From Chamaecyparis obtusa (Eukaryota; Streptophyta; Pinopsida; Cupressales; Cupressaceae): DNA of 64,000 nt. Both the position numbers and the translations under genes were made by a program. The notes beneath the pieces are model-generated. The model did not search any database and was not told the origin of the DNA. It saw nothing but the letters and a program-made list of their open reading frames with translations. The DNA lies in the NCBI GenBank assembly GCA_027943335.1, contig BSBK01001116.1, positions 77,001-141,000 of the forward strand, in the 5' to 3' direction. Shown here piece by piece: positions 10,394 to 21,670 of this stretch (the first letter of the stretch is position 1; each line of letters begins with the position of its first letter).

Positions 10394-11381
10394 TGTATGC
10401 ACCCAAAAATGTTCGCCTAGACTTTGGGCCCCATTTATTCAATTTATCAATCCTGAATCATTTTGATCATTAATCAATATTTTCAACAATATCAATTTCT
10501 TGATCAAATCTTAATTTCGATCATATATTGGATTTTTATCCTATGGGCTAACCATTTATCCTAAGTCTTTATTTAATTAAAAGGAATATTTCCTCCCCTT
10601 TCAATTAAATAAAAGGCCCACCTTTTCCTCTTATCCTAAGTTGCACAAATAAAGCATTATTCCTATTTTATAAAAAGGGAAAAAGGCACTTTTGTCTCAC
10701 ATGAGGCTCAAAAGTCAACACTTCACTCTCATTGGAGGATGTTTGTGCACATGGATTGCTCCTCTTTCAACCTCCACCGCTGATTAAGACCTTTTGCCTC
10801 TTAATCTCCATGGTCCATTTCACCTCATTTCTTATAAAAGGAGAGCTCTCTCCTCCATTTGCATATCTTTGTTTTATGCTATTGTTATGCTGCAGGTTTT
10901 GGAGCTCTCTTTGAAGACACTCAAGCTTTGAAGCCTTGACATTCTTAGTTGCATTCCATAATAGTTTTTCTTTCATAGTTGCATTCATGGCATTCTTAGT
11001 GTAGATTTCCTTTTATGCAATCTCACATAGTCTAAATAGGAAGGATTTGTAATCCATTGCTATTTCCTTTCATAGATTAGATTTCTTTTCAAGCATTGCA
11101 TTGTTATCATTTAGCTTAGCTTGCACATTCATACTAGTTGCATTTGCATTTCATTTCCATTTAGATTCTTGGAGATATTGGCATTGTTGCCCTTGTCTTC
11201 ACTTGAATCTCTCATTGGATGGTTGACTAGCAAGGTCACTTTCTTGTAGCTCTAGCTGAGAGCAAAACTCATAGTCCCTTGCAACTCCATGCATAGAGAG
11301 CTATGAGCCGATTTGTGAGGCCTCATCCTTGAGCAACCTTGCATGTAATGGTTCATAGAAGTGCATATTTTAGTGTGTACA
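10394..11381 (+). repeat. 3' LTR of element A
   Basis: It begins with TGTATGCACCC right after the polypurine tract and is proposed to end with GTGTGTACA. The first and last nine bases are imperfect inverted repeats (TGTATGCAC against TGTACACAC), which supports the right boundary. A TATA box, TATAAAAG, lies at 10833-10840 with a plausible R region downstream. The partner LTR is outside the window, so the right edge is inferred. Confidence 0.75.
10833..10840 (+). promoter_or_regulatory. TATA box in the LTR of element A
   Basis: TATAAAAG, followed by a pyrimidine-rich stretch (GAGCTCTCTCCTCC), sits near the middle of the 3' LTR, where the U3/R promoter of an LTR retrotransposon is expected. Confidence 0.6.
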
Positions 11382-13232
11382 GTCATAAGCAAGATGATAG
11401 AGGGAGAAACATAGAGATACAGAGATATTATCTACATTTGATGGATGTAAGTTTAAGTTAGTGCTTTGGCATTTTTGTCAAAGAGGGAGAATGTACTGAT
11501 ATGATAACACATGAGATATGATAACACATGATACTGAAAACTAAGAGTTGATCAGTTGATGGAACTAAAAGAAAAGAGGTTGATGAACTGAAATGTAGAA
11601 CTAGGATAGAGGCAAATCTAATTACTTTTGATGGTAATGAAGCTAAGAATATTATAAATAAGTTTCTGATGGACAGATAAGTTTTTGGATTGGTTGGTAA
11701 TCCATGTGTTATTCAGATGATATCATATGGTGTTGTCATCAATAACAAACAGGGAGATTGTTGGAGACTGAATTGAAACAATTATTGTATTGTCATTGAT
11801 GTCAAACCTTAATTGGTAAGACTGTTGCTACTTAGGAAAGTACTATATCTATTTGAGTGTTGCTAAGAGGGGTAAGCAAGGTTGGTAACAATATCACCTA
11901 AGGAAAGTTTGAGCTATCTTGATACTACAAAGTGTACTTGACTATGTTGCACTATGATGAGATAATGTATTGTTTATCTTAGTAAGACTGAACACTAACC
12001 TGGTAGGCTTAACAAAGCAAAGATTGGAAAAATCATGTTTAAGCCAAGTAATGTTAATGTCGACCAAGTAGTATATGCCCAGCGAATTATAGCATCAACT
12101 GAGCACTAGTAAATTGCTGAGGAGATAGTTTTAGTATTGACTGAGTGATCTACATGAAGATCGAGTGAACAATCACAGTATTGACCGAGCATCAACAATT
12201 TTATATTTGAAGAGAATTTAATTTTGGAGCTGACATTGTTGAATTCTTGGATTATGTAAAATGTGTTGACTTTATTTATTGATTGTTTGGAAGCATTAAA
12301 TGCACTGTAAAACATTTTATTATAAATCTTTAAGAGATTTGAGATGATTCTAGAAAAGGAGCTAAAGAACATAAAGCGGGTAGATTCAATGAATCTGACC
12401 TAACCCTAAGATCTATGAATGAGATTGAGCGGAAAAAGATGAGTTAACCTAATTGAGGAAAATATAAATGAACCTAAACATTGTGATATGTATGCACATG
12501 GTGAATAGAGAATGCTGGAAGAGGAAAGTTTTATTGATTGAATAAGCAGAAAAGGCTGAAGGAGAATGGTGGTGATTGCTTGAAGAAAATTTTTGAGCAG
12601 ATCAGAGATGGAAATGGAAAAGTTTCAAAGTCAGTAAACCAGCATTAGTGTACAGAATCAGATCTGATATTTACAAAGTGAGTTGTATATTTTTTAGATA
12701 ATACTGCTGCTACTTTCTAACCGTTGTAACAGTCAAAATCCTTTTAACAGAGGTTGACCTAATAGTCATATGTTAAATCCTTTGAACAAGGTTGCATTCT
12801 AATGGAGTGTATGCAAGTCCTCTGACTAGGCTCACTTTTAACAGGGTGATTGAAATCCTTTAACCGGGTCACATTTGATAGTGTGTATTGTAACCTTTGA
12901 CAGGGTTGGCTTTTTACCGAGCTCACTTCAGAAGAGTGAAAATAATAGTAGCATGTTACAAAGTGGTTTTTCCCAAATTGGGTTTCCACTATAAAACCTG
13001 GTGTTTATACTTGTGTGAATGTTTAGATCTGAACATTGGTATGTTTTACAACTTAAGTCACAACTAGGTAGTGGACAACATTGTTAGATGTTTCTATTAT
13101 TGAATCAGTGATGACCGAGTTTGTTTTGGTTTTGGATCTAATTGAAGAATAAGTTTATGAGATTGTTTTATACATCAGGTCCTGAGAACAACTGATTCAC
13201 CCCCCTCTCTATTGTCCTAAATCATATTAACA
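11382..13232 (+). mobile_element. Element F: 3' end of a copia/Sirevirus-like LTR element
   Basis: Only the 3' terminal internal region (11382-11758) and the 3' LTR are present. The rest should lie left of element A, which appears to have inserted into F. The internal part has no recognisable coding domain. It has two polypurine tracts: GTCAAAGAGGGAGAA at about 11477-11491 and ACAAACAGGGAGAT ending at 11758. Duplicated polypurine tracts and the LTR end motif shared with C and D suggest the Sirevirus side of Ty1/copia. Whether F is autonomous cannot be told. Confidence 0.65.
11759..13232 (+). repeat. 3' LTR of element F
   Basis: It starts TGTTGGAGACTG after a polypurine tract and ends ATATTAACA, where chromovirus coding sequence (element E) resumes. 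Inside are several short TTTAACAGGG-type repeats (about 12720-12920), a TTTTTCCC/GGGTTTCC block near 12966, and CTGATTCACCCCCCTCTC close to the 3' end. The same modules in the same order occur in the LTRs of C and D. The length, about 1.47 kb, is inferred from the junctions. Confidence 0.7.
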
Positions 13233-13239
13233 AGAAGAA

Positions 13240-14445
13240 GTCCTTGCAAAGAGCTCTGATGAATCGTGGCTTCAGACCAACATCTTCAGAACTAGATGCA
13301 CCTGAGGCGGACAGGTATGCCAAGTTATTGTTGATGAGGGTAGTTGTGAGAATATCGTAGCTAAGGAAATGGTAGAGAAATTAAATTTGCAATGTGAGAA
13401 ACATCCTCGTCCTTACCATATTGCATGGTTTAAGAAAGGAAATGAGGTTACTATTGATAAAAGATGTTTGGTTAGGTTTACTATAGGAAAAATATATAAG
13501 GATGAGATATGGTGTGGTTTTATTCATATGAATGCTTGTCATATTTTGTTGGGAAGGCCATGGCAGTATGATAGGAAGATCACGCATGATGGAGAGAAAA
13601 ATACAGATACCTTCTGGAAGGATGGCTCTAAAGTGACTCTCTTACCACTTAAGGATGAAAGGAAGAATGAGACCATGTTGTCTGTAAAGGATGTTGTCAA
13701 AGAAATGAAGGTGATAGGTTGCTGCTATGCATTGGTAGTAAAAAGAGGAGAAGAAATAGAAGACATAATACCACATGATGCAATAAAGATACTAGAAGAA
13801 TTTGCTCATGTTATTCCAAATGAGCTACCTAACGGTCTCCCACCAAAAAGGGATATACAACACCATATTGATCCGATTCCCAGAGAAACTCTTCCTAATC
13901 AAGAAGCCTATCGATGCAACCCAACACAACATGCAGAGCTCAACAAACAAGTAACATAACTAGTTAAGAAAGGCCCGGTTAGAGAAAGCATGAGCCCATG
14001 TGTTGTGCCAGCATTGTTGACCCCAAAGAAAGATGGAACATGGAGGATGTGTACTACCAGTAGAGAAATTAATAAGATTACTATCAAGTATCGATTTCCT
14101 ATTCCTCATATAGAGGATATGATGAATGAATTAGCAGGGGCCAAATACTTTGGCAAGCTTGATCTACAAAGTGGATACGACCAGATTCAAATTCATGAAG
14201 GAGATGAGTGGAAGATAGCTTTTAAGACCAACGATGGCTTGTATGAATGGATGGTTATGCATTTTGGGCTTTCTAATGCACCAAGTACATTCATGAGATT
14301 GATGAATACTATCTTACAACCCTACATTGGTAAGTTTGTTGTAGTTTATTTTGATGATATCCTAATTTATAGAAAAAACAAAAGGAGACCACCTACAACA
14401 CTTGAGGATCATCCTGAGTGTACTAAGGAAAGAGAAGCTCTGTGA
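13240..14445 (+). pseudogene. Element E protease and reverse transcriptase N-terminal half
   Basis: The frame is readable from about 13240 with a TGA near 13305, then shows the chromovirus protease motif IVDEGSCENIV and the ILLGRPWQYDRK landmark. After TAA at 13957-13959, RT continues in the same frame: [21 protein letters not shown], and the catalytic YFDD at 14347-14358. The frame is lost just after YFDDILIY, and the frameshift leads to the stop at 14443-14445. The second protease-motif residue is Glu rather than the usual Gly. Confidence 0.88.
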
Positions 14446-15210
14446 AAATTTAAAGAAGTGCAGATTCATGTAAAACAGTTTAACTTTTCTGGGCTTCGTC
14501 ATTTGTGAAGATGGTGTTCAGATGGACCCAGAAAAGGTCAAGGCAATACTAGAATGGCCTAGTCCATCCAGCATAATAGGGGTAAGGAGTTTTCATCGAT
14601 AGGCAACCTTCTATAGAAAGTTCATTCATAATTTTAGCAGTATTGTAGCACCCATCACAGATTGTATGAAAGGAAGGGAATTCACATGGACAACAAACGC
14701 TAAACAGAGTTTTCAATTCTTGAAGAAAAAGGTAACTAAAGCTCCTATATTGGCACTTCCCAATTTTGATAAAGTATTTGAAGTATAGTGTGATGCTTCC
14801 CATGTTGGGATAGGTGTTGTTCTTAGCTAGACAGGTAAACCAATAGCCTTTTTCAGTGAAAAGTTAAATGATGCAAGGAAGAACTATTCTACCTATGATT
14901 TAGAATTTGATGCTATTGTTCAAGCCTTAATGCATTGGAGGCATTATTTGGTCCCACAAGAATTTGTACTATTTACAGATCATTTGGCCCTGAAATATGT
15001 GAACACACAAAAGAAATTGAATAGTAGGCATGCTAAATGGGTGTATTTCTTGCAAGGGTATAATTTTTTTTTGAAGCATAAGTCTGGAAAGCAGAATCAG
15101 GTTGCTGATGTCCTAAGTTGTTGTGTTACACTCATAACTATAATGGAATTAGAGGTCATTGGTTTTGACACTATTAAATTTGTGTATGAGGCTGATGATG
15201 ATTTTTGAGA
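14446..15210 (+). pseudogene. Element E RT thumb and RNase H region
   Basis: In a shifted frame the sequence shows FLGFVICEDGVQMDPEKV (RT thumb). It then shows RNase H text with CDASHVGIGVVLS, AFFSEKLNDARKNYSTYD and TDHLALKYVNTQ, followed by the GKQNQVADVLS end of RNase H. Stops interrupt at several places (for example the TAG near 14787 and 14830). A single RNase H is present, as expected for a chromovirus and unlike elements A and B. Confidence 0.85.
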
Positions 15211-16625
15211 AATTATAGAGAAGATTTAAGAACCAGGAACTAATCTCTTGGATCACATGAGAGGAGAATACTTTATGCAGGATGGTTACCTCTTTAAAGG
15301 GAAACAACTTTGTATACCAATTGGTTCCATGAGGGAAAATATTATCCAGGAATTTCATAGTGGTGGTTTGGCTAGTCACTTTGGGAAGGACAAGACAATA
15401 GCCTTGGTTGAAGACAAGTACTACTAGCCAAAACTGAAAAGGGACATTACTAAGTACATGGCAAGGTGCAAAATCTGTCAAGTGGCTAAGGGACACTCCC
15501 AAAACATAGGATTGTATATACCTCTACCTATACCCATCGAGCCATGGATAGATGTGAGTATGGATTTTGTATTGGGGTTTCCCCACACCCAGCGAGGTAT
15601 AGATTCTATATTTATAGTTTTTTATAGATTCTCTAAGATGGATCATTTTATTGCTTGTAAAAAACTAATGATGCCACAAGGATAGCCAACTTATTTTTCT
15701 CAGAAGTTGTTAGACTCCATGGCATTCCAAAGAATATCACTTCTGACAAGGATTCTACATTTTTGAGTCATTTCTGGAGGACCTTATGGAAGAAGATGGG
15801 AACACATTTGGAGTTCAGTATTGCATATCATCCCCAAACTGATGGGCAAACTGTGGTAGTCAATCGGAGTTTGGGAAACCTGTTACGGTGTATTATTGGT
15901 GAAAAGCCCAAGCAGTGGGACTTAGCATTGCCTCAAGTAGAGTTTTCTTACAATGGTTCTGTTAACAAATCAACTAGAAAATCTCCTTTTCAAATCGTAT
16001 ATGGTAAGAATCCTCAGGGTGTTTTGGACCTTGTACAACTCCCTATGCAAGATAGAATTAGCGATGATGGGGAAGCATTTTTTGAACACCTTCAACAACT
16101 TCAACAAGATGTGAGGAGTAAATTACAGGATAGCAATGAGCGATATAAGGCTGGTGCAGATGCCAGTAGAAGGAGATAGGTATTTAATGTAGGTGATTTG
16201 GTGATGGTGTACTTGAGGCATGAGCGATTTCCCACTGGCAAATATCATAAGCTGAAATACAAAAAGATAGGTCCTTGCTGAATTTTGAAGAAGATCAATG
16301 ATAATGGTTATGAGGTTTGTCTACCAAATGATCTGGATATTTCTCCTGTCTTTAATGTTTCTAATTTATATGCATTTCATGGAGAACTACCTAAGCTAGC
16401 CAATATAGATGAGGTGGATTGGCATCACCACCTTCCAAGAAAAAAGAAGGAAAAGATTGCCCACATTCTGGACAAGCAATCTACAGTCACCCGGAATGTT
16501 CATTATAATAGCTAGCTGATTCAATGGGAGGGATTACCAGCAACAGATAGCACCTGGATTGGAGAATGGGAAGTGATGAAATTGGACCCCACAAAGTTGC
16601 AGCAGTTCATAGACAACCACTTGCA
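15211..16625 (+). pseudogene. Element E integrase with chromodomain
   Basis: The HHCC region reads EFHSGGLASHFGKDKT and CKICQVAKG (about 15350-15490). The catalytic core follows with SMDFVLGFP and the frameshifted HGIPKN/SDKD segment, then HPQTDGQT at about 15830. A decayed C-terminal chromodomain is seen at about 16440-16610 (IQWEGLPATDSTWIGEWE). Stops and frameshifts are frequent. The chromodomain is known to direct integration to heterochromatin in this clade. Confidence 0.85.
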
Positions 16626-16654
16626 GGAGCTACGTTCCTTTAAAGAAGGGGAGA

Positions 16655-17225
16655 ATGATGCAGGGCCCTCCGTAGGTCATAATCTCATATAGAAACTTCT
16701 GGAGGTCATAACTTTTGACTCAGGTCTGAATTTTTGCTGAAATTTTTCAGGTGAGTGCCTCAGGTGGTGGAATTTGTTTTTCCAATGGATCTTAGATCAA
16801 TTGGGGTCCATTTTGGCACATTTTCGAGAGCTGAAAGTTTCATCTCGGGCTCCGAAATCAGCTTTTAGTGTTTTTTCTCTAGTTTTTAGAAAGTTTTATT
16901 TTGTAATAAATTTGAGTTTGTGTTATCAAATCTCGGATATTAGTTGGAAATTCATTCTAACTTAGTCAAGGGCATGTTTAGGGAAAATCTCATCTTTTTA
17001 GGTGTTGTTTCAAAAATTAACAAAAATGCAAAAAACACCTGTGGGAAAAAACTGCCAAAAAAGGGTAATTTTCGGATTTCTTATTTTTTCTAGTTTTTTG
17101 GTTACTTAAGAGTTTGCAGAAAATTGTAGAGGTATTTAGTGATGAATGAGAAATATAGAAGGTTTCAAATCTATGTTATTTGTCTTGTGATCAAATTTAT
17201 TGTTAACAGAGTGTGTTGTGCTACA
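16655..17225 (+). repeat. 3' LTR of element E
   Basis: It starts TGATGCAGGG directly after a polypurine tract (AAAGAAGGGGAGAA, ending 16654) and is proposed to end GTGCTACA at 17225. The next five bases (TCAAG, 17226-17230) would be the target duplication, and C's LTR sequence resumes at 17231. The left LTR is outside the window, so the 571-bp length is inferred. It contains no gene. Confidence 0.6.
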
Positions 17226-17230
17226 TCAAG

Positions 17231-17970
17231 AGGTGATTACGCATCTATTTTGAAATTATTGATCTCTATGTAATACTTAGAGCCAACCAAAGATTAGTAA
17301 GGCTTAAGTAGAAAAAGGAGTTAATCTAAACTATAGATCTTGAATCATGAAGATGTTTTGTTGTTTATATAAGTAAAAGATTTGAACCCTAAAATTAGTA
17401 AGTGTAAGAGAGAGAATGTGAAGGGTATGAAGGAATGAGCAAAGAGGCACATTTAGTTTTTTTTAAGCATTCAGATAGAGTTCAGTGACCAAGTTAAGTA
17501 GTGAAAGGAGAGAATAGAGATAAATCTGATAGAAGAAATCAATGCAATACTGTAAAGAGAAAATCTGTAATTTGCATAATATGCAAATCGAAGGATCAAG
17601 TACTGAGACATTCTAACAAGTGTATTAGGGTAAATCTCTTAATCGAGTGGTCCTAACAGACCTATTGTAATCTCTTAACTGAGTGCTTACTTTGTTGTAA
17701 GTTTTAAATCCTTTAGCAAGGTAGACTATATAAGTCTTTGAGCTCTTAACAGGGCAAACCCCTTATAGGGTAGATCACATTTTGATCAAATTTTGCAAGC
17801 CCTAATAGGAAAACTTATTACTGCAGTAGTGAAGATTTTTGGGTGGCATCCCCACCCCAGTTTTACCTTTTAAGGGTTTCAGGGTAACTAAAATTACTGT
17901 GTTATGAGTACTTTCATGAATGTTGCTTAGTATGATAGTTACTTTGTTTTGATGAAGTATTGTTGATGCT
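17231..17970 (+). repeat. 5' LTR of element C, first visible part
   Basis: It matches 45857-46595 of the 3' LTR closely. The first 381 bases of the LTR are missing here, consistent with element E sitting inside this LTR. The sequence has a series of short TTAACAGGG-type repeats (about 17638-17815) and a GGGTGGCATCCCCACC block. It is cut at 17970 by element B, with the duplicated target ATGCT at 17966-17970. Confidence 0.85.
17966..17970 (+). repeat. Target-site duplication of element B, left copy
   Basis: ATGCT directly precedes the B 5' LTR and recurs at 32433-32437 directly after the B 3' LTR. The uninterrupted 3' LTR of element C has a single ATGCT at this site (about 46593), which confirms the insertion. 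Confidence 0.95.
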
Positions 17971-19158
17971 TGTAATACCCCAAAAATGGGCTATAGGTTC
18001 ATTAACCTCATACATTGACAATTCGAATGAAATCAACATCAAAGTCCTAACCTAAGGCACATCTGAACATCATCAAATCCTAATTGATTATCATAAATTC
18101 TCCATCATCGAATATTCCTAGCAATATTCCTATTTATCATAATTATCTTTAATTTAATGATTATTTGACGATAAATCCAATTTATCCTAAAGTTTGATTA
18201 ATCGAATATTCTAAATATTTAATTAATTAGATTTAATTCTGCCACTTAATTATTAAGTTGAATTTAATTACATTTATTCCTAAATTATTATTATTTAAAT
18301 TTGACAATAAATCAAAATTCTTATCATTAATTGATTAAATTCTTATTTAATTGATTAAAGCAAGTTGTCATATTTAATGATATTAATTTTGAATAAAAGT
18401 TTGATTAAATGATTGATTAACCCATAAATCAATTATTTTATTTCAAAAATCAGTTAAGTTCGAAATAAATCACTTTATTATTAAATTAATTCATAAATAA
18501 AACATGCACAATTAGAAAAGTAGACACCTATCAATTATCAATTCAATCTAAACTCTATTTTGAGTTAAACTCTACTTTTGCATGTTTTTGTGAGTTAAAT
18601 ATCCTTTTATTTAAAAATAACTCAAAAATCAACTTGAGTTATTTGAGTGATTTATGGCTTTTTTTCATGAACCTCCAAAGCCCTAGATTTCTATAAATTA
18701 AGGCTTCAGCTCTTCATTATCAATCCATCCATCCACAAATTGCACACTCATGCTACTGAATTGGAGACTGAAGAATCAATCTTGAGAATTTGAGTTGTTG
18801 TGAGATTTTCATTGTTGTTGCATAGTATCCATATCATTTAGAATATTATTGTTAGATCATTTTTGCATATCAATAAATTCATATCAAGTTTTCATCATAA
18901 TTGCATAGAAAAACCAAAAAAAATAGATTAATTGCATTCATTCCATATCTAGATTTTGCATTTAAATCCTTCGTTTAGGTGTCATCAAGGTCACTGATAT
19001 CGGTATAATCTGAGAATACATACTCACATCTACTAGAAGGCAGTAAATCGCCTAGTTAGTTTAGTTTTTCATTTATCGCACGATTTTGATTTTAGCTAAC
19101 CTCTAATGTTTTACTGAAGTGTTGTGTCTATAGATCAGGTAAAAAATTCACACACACA
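17971..19158 (+). repeat. 5' LTR of element B
   Basis: It starts TGTAATACCCC and ends TTCACACACACA. It matches 31246-32432 along its whole length with scattered substitutions. The sequence is very AT-rich (TTAATTAATTAG-type stretches), with a TATA box at 18692-18700 and a CTTCATTATC-type putative transcription start region after it. Confidence 0.95.
18692..18700 (+). promoter_or_regulatory. TATA box in the 5' LTR of element B
   Basis: TATAAATTA lies between CCCTAGATTTC and AAGGCTTCAGCTC. The same block is kept in the 3' LTR at 31966-31974. It is the best candidate for the B promoter. Confidence 0.6.
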
Positions 19159-19162
19159 TTTT

Positions 19163-19180
19163 TGGCGCCCACCGTGGGGC
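19163..19180 (+). promoter_or_regulatory. Primer-binding site of element B
   Basis: TGGCGCCCACCGTGGGGC starts four bases after the 5' LTR. This primer site is typical of plant Tat-type Ty3/gypsy elements. Element G has the same site with two G-to-A changes. Confidence 0.85.
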
Positions 19181-21670
19181 CCTGATATGGGTTTCCAATT
19201 CAATTCTATCAATTTCTATCTTTTTCTTGTCATTTTCTGAGCCAAAGCTATGATTTTTAAATTCTATCTGTATAATTTTCATATGAGTTTTTGACAAAAG
19301 TCATACCAGACTATACCCATTGTCATATGATAGTGTATTTGATCAAGGATCATGTTAGACTGTACACACTATCATTTGAAAGTTAGAAAGTTATATGATC
19401 TGACACCTAGTGTCATACGAGTTTATGGACTGTCATCTAGAAGCACACCCCCTATCGTACAAGTTTTGGCACTAGGTTTTAATTTTTGTTTCATTTTTCA
19501 GGGTAGTTTGTCAGATTTGATTTCCAGATTTGGACTAACAACTAATCTTAACAATTGAAATTCTCTATTTTTGATTGACTCCTACTAGTTTTGATTGGGA
19601 AAAGTGCAAGAATTGCCCAAAATAGGTAAAAATCTACTAAGCGCATTGTGAGGAATTCAAGTAATCTTCTCAACTAATAAGACTTCAATTTTGGACTTAA
19701 AATGAACATCTTGTGTGTCTAGCTTGAGTGACTTTTTATTGCTTTCATATCACAAATTTCATTTGGGCTATAAAAATGAACATAGTTTGCTTTTAGCATC
19801 TTTGTTACACATAGTAAATAGGCCCTATGAACACTATTTGTGGATCTTGAGAGAGTGGGTTTCCAATGAAACTCTTCTCAATGAAGGATCCCTTGTAGGT
19901 AGGGAGGATACTTTGAGAGTCTCACGTTCTACTAGATTTGCATGTCCTCAACTTTTGATTGATACATTCTCTCTCCGGAGAGGTTGATAGATCACGAGCG
20001 GTTGACATCATAGATCTTTGTGAGATAATCTTAGTCTTAGCATGTAAGATTTGTCTATCTACTTTGTCTTGGTTAAAAGTGAAAAGGCTAGACGAATATG
20101 CTCTACTCCCTTTTTGGGTAGTATCAGAAACTCAGATCCTTGAATCTGGACCTAGTCTCCATGTGGTATATTTTGTGAGTCACCTTTAGAGAGGGTTAAC
20201 CATAGTGCACATTCCCTTAATTGGGCCAACCACATTGACAGAACCTCAAGTGGTAATATCCATTTTCACCATGGTAGTGACAGCCGCTATATAAATGTCC
20301 TTGTGAAAGAAATCTTCACCGGTGTGGTTCATTGTTGGGTTGTCAGATCTCCCTAGCAGCTCCTGAAGATTAAGTTCTCAGACTGTGTCAAAACCCCGGT
20401 GCGCCTGGATTGGATTTTTCCCTCTTGGATCATAAAATTTGCAGAGTCAAACCATTACTAAAAATCCTAGTGAGGCCAAATTTTCATTTTCTAGGGATAT
20501 GTGCATTATTGCAAAACTTTTTGGAACATACACAAATAGCACTTCTAAGGATTACCACAAATAAGTCACTTGATTGTTCATGTGCAAGGTTGCTTTTTCC
20601 CTTGTTCATTTTTTTTAAACATGCTTGAAATCACTTGCTTGCTATTTTGTGTGCTTTCTTATCTATCTGGTTACTGAAAATGAACAAATCTGTTACAATC
20701 CTCAAATCTAGACATTGAAATTTGCAAACAATCTGAAACTAAAAACCCAAAATTTGCAAACATTGAAGTAAAACACCTTTCTAGAGTCAACAGTCATTTT
20801 GTAAAGTCAGAAAGTCATATGACTTTTGGCTATTGTCATTTCAGAACCCCCAGATCATCATATGGTATCAGGTATATTGTTGTATGAGTTTTGCTACCAG
20901 TCATTTACAAAAATCAATTTCCCTATCGTCAACTATCATACGAGCTTGTTAATTGTCGTTTCATGCTATACCCACTATCGTACGAGCTTGCAGAGAGTCC
21001 TTTGAGAAAATTTAAAAAGTTGTCAAAACATTGTCAGAACTATCAGAGACCCTACTTTTCTAGCCTATTTCCAGAATCTGTCAAATAAATCACTGTGTCA
21101 GGAACAGAGCAGTAAATACTAAGAATCCAATCATTTTCCTAAAGTGGCCTTTTGAATCTGATTTAGCCTTCTATTTAATCAATTTGAGTATTGTTTTATC
21201 TTGTGTCAAAACCTTGTCATAACTATCAATCTTCAATCAATCATCAAAATGACTAAGTGTTGTGAACTTGTGTCCACTATCTTTTGGGAATCTACCCATA
21301 CATCTAGGGCATAGTATCCCTCATCTAAGTCAAATCTATGCTTCAATCAATCAAACCATGACAAGGTAGCACCATCTGATCATCTTGATTCAATTCATTC
21401 TTCAGTTGTCTTCATCTTATTCTTTTGCTTCACCCAAGGTTAATAGTGGAAACTAGAGCTTCCTCTCACAAGAAATCAAGAGAAGCACTTAACACCAGAG
21501 CTTTGTCTACTCATGTAGGTCCAACTCTTGAACAACTCTACAATTCTAGTCTTTACGAAGATGACGATCTTGGCAACTTTTGATTAAAAACTGGTTACAT
21601 TCCTCCTTCATCAACTCAAGGAGGTAATCAACAAACTCTGCCTCGATCTATCCCAGGGAGAACTCCTACC
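19181..21670 (+). other. Long leader of element B
   Basis: This 2.5-kb stretch between primer site and Gag has no recognisable domain. It holds two clusters of a degenerate phrase, TATCRTACGAGYTT or close variants (19290-19470 and 20785-20990). The last 200 bases (from about 21440) can be read in the Gag frame with a few stops, so Gag may have started upstream of 21671, as it does in element A. Confidence 0.6.

Larger units (their letters stand above)
1..11381 (+). mobile_element. Element A: Tat-type Ty3/gypsy LTR retrotransposon, 5' LTR outside window
   Basis: The part inside the window holds a leader, a Gag-PR frame, an RT-RNase H-aRNH-INT frame, a 2-kb 3' noncoding region, a polypurine tract and a 3' LTR. 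The domain order PR-RT-RH-INT is Ty3/gypsy. The second RNase H between the first one and integrase, and the absence of a chromodomain, assign it to the Tat group. All coding parts are in one reading frame, broken only by stops at 1367-1369, 5252-5254 and 8309-8311. No primer-binding site is visible in the first 500 bases, so the 5' LTR must lie to the left. The element ends inside element F. Confidence 0.9.
13233..17225 (+). mobile_element. Element E: 3' half of a Ty3/gypsy chromovirus
   Basis: Sequence opens abruptly in the Gag-PR region directly after F's LTR. It continues through protease, RT, RNase H, integrase and a chromodomain to a polypurine tract and a 3' LTR. The chromodomain at the integrase C-terminus defines it as a chromovirus. 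There are many stops and at least one frameshift, so it is an old, dead copy. The missing 5' half should lie left of F's missing 5' end. E appears to have inserted into the 5' LTR of element C. Confidence 0.85.
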
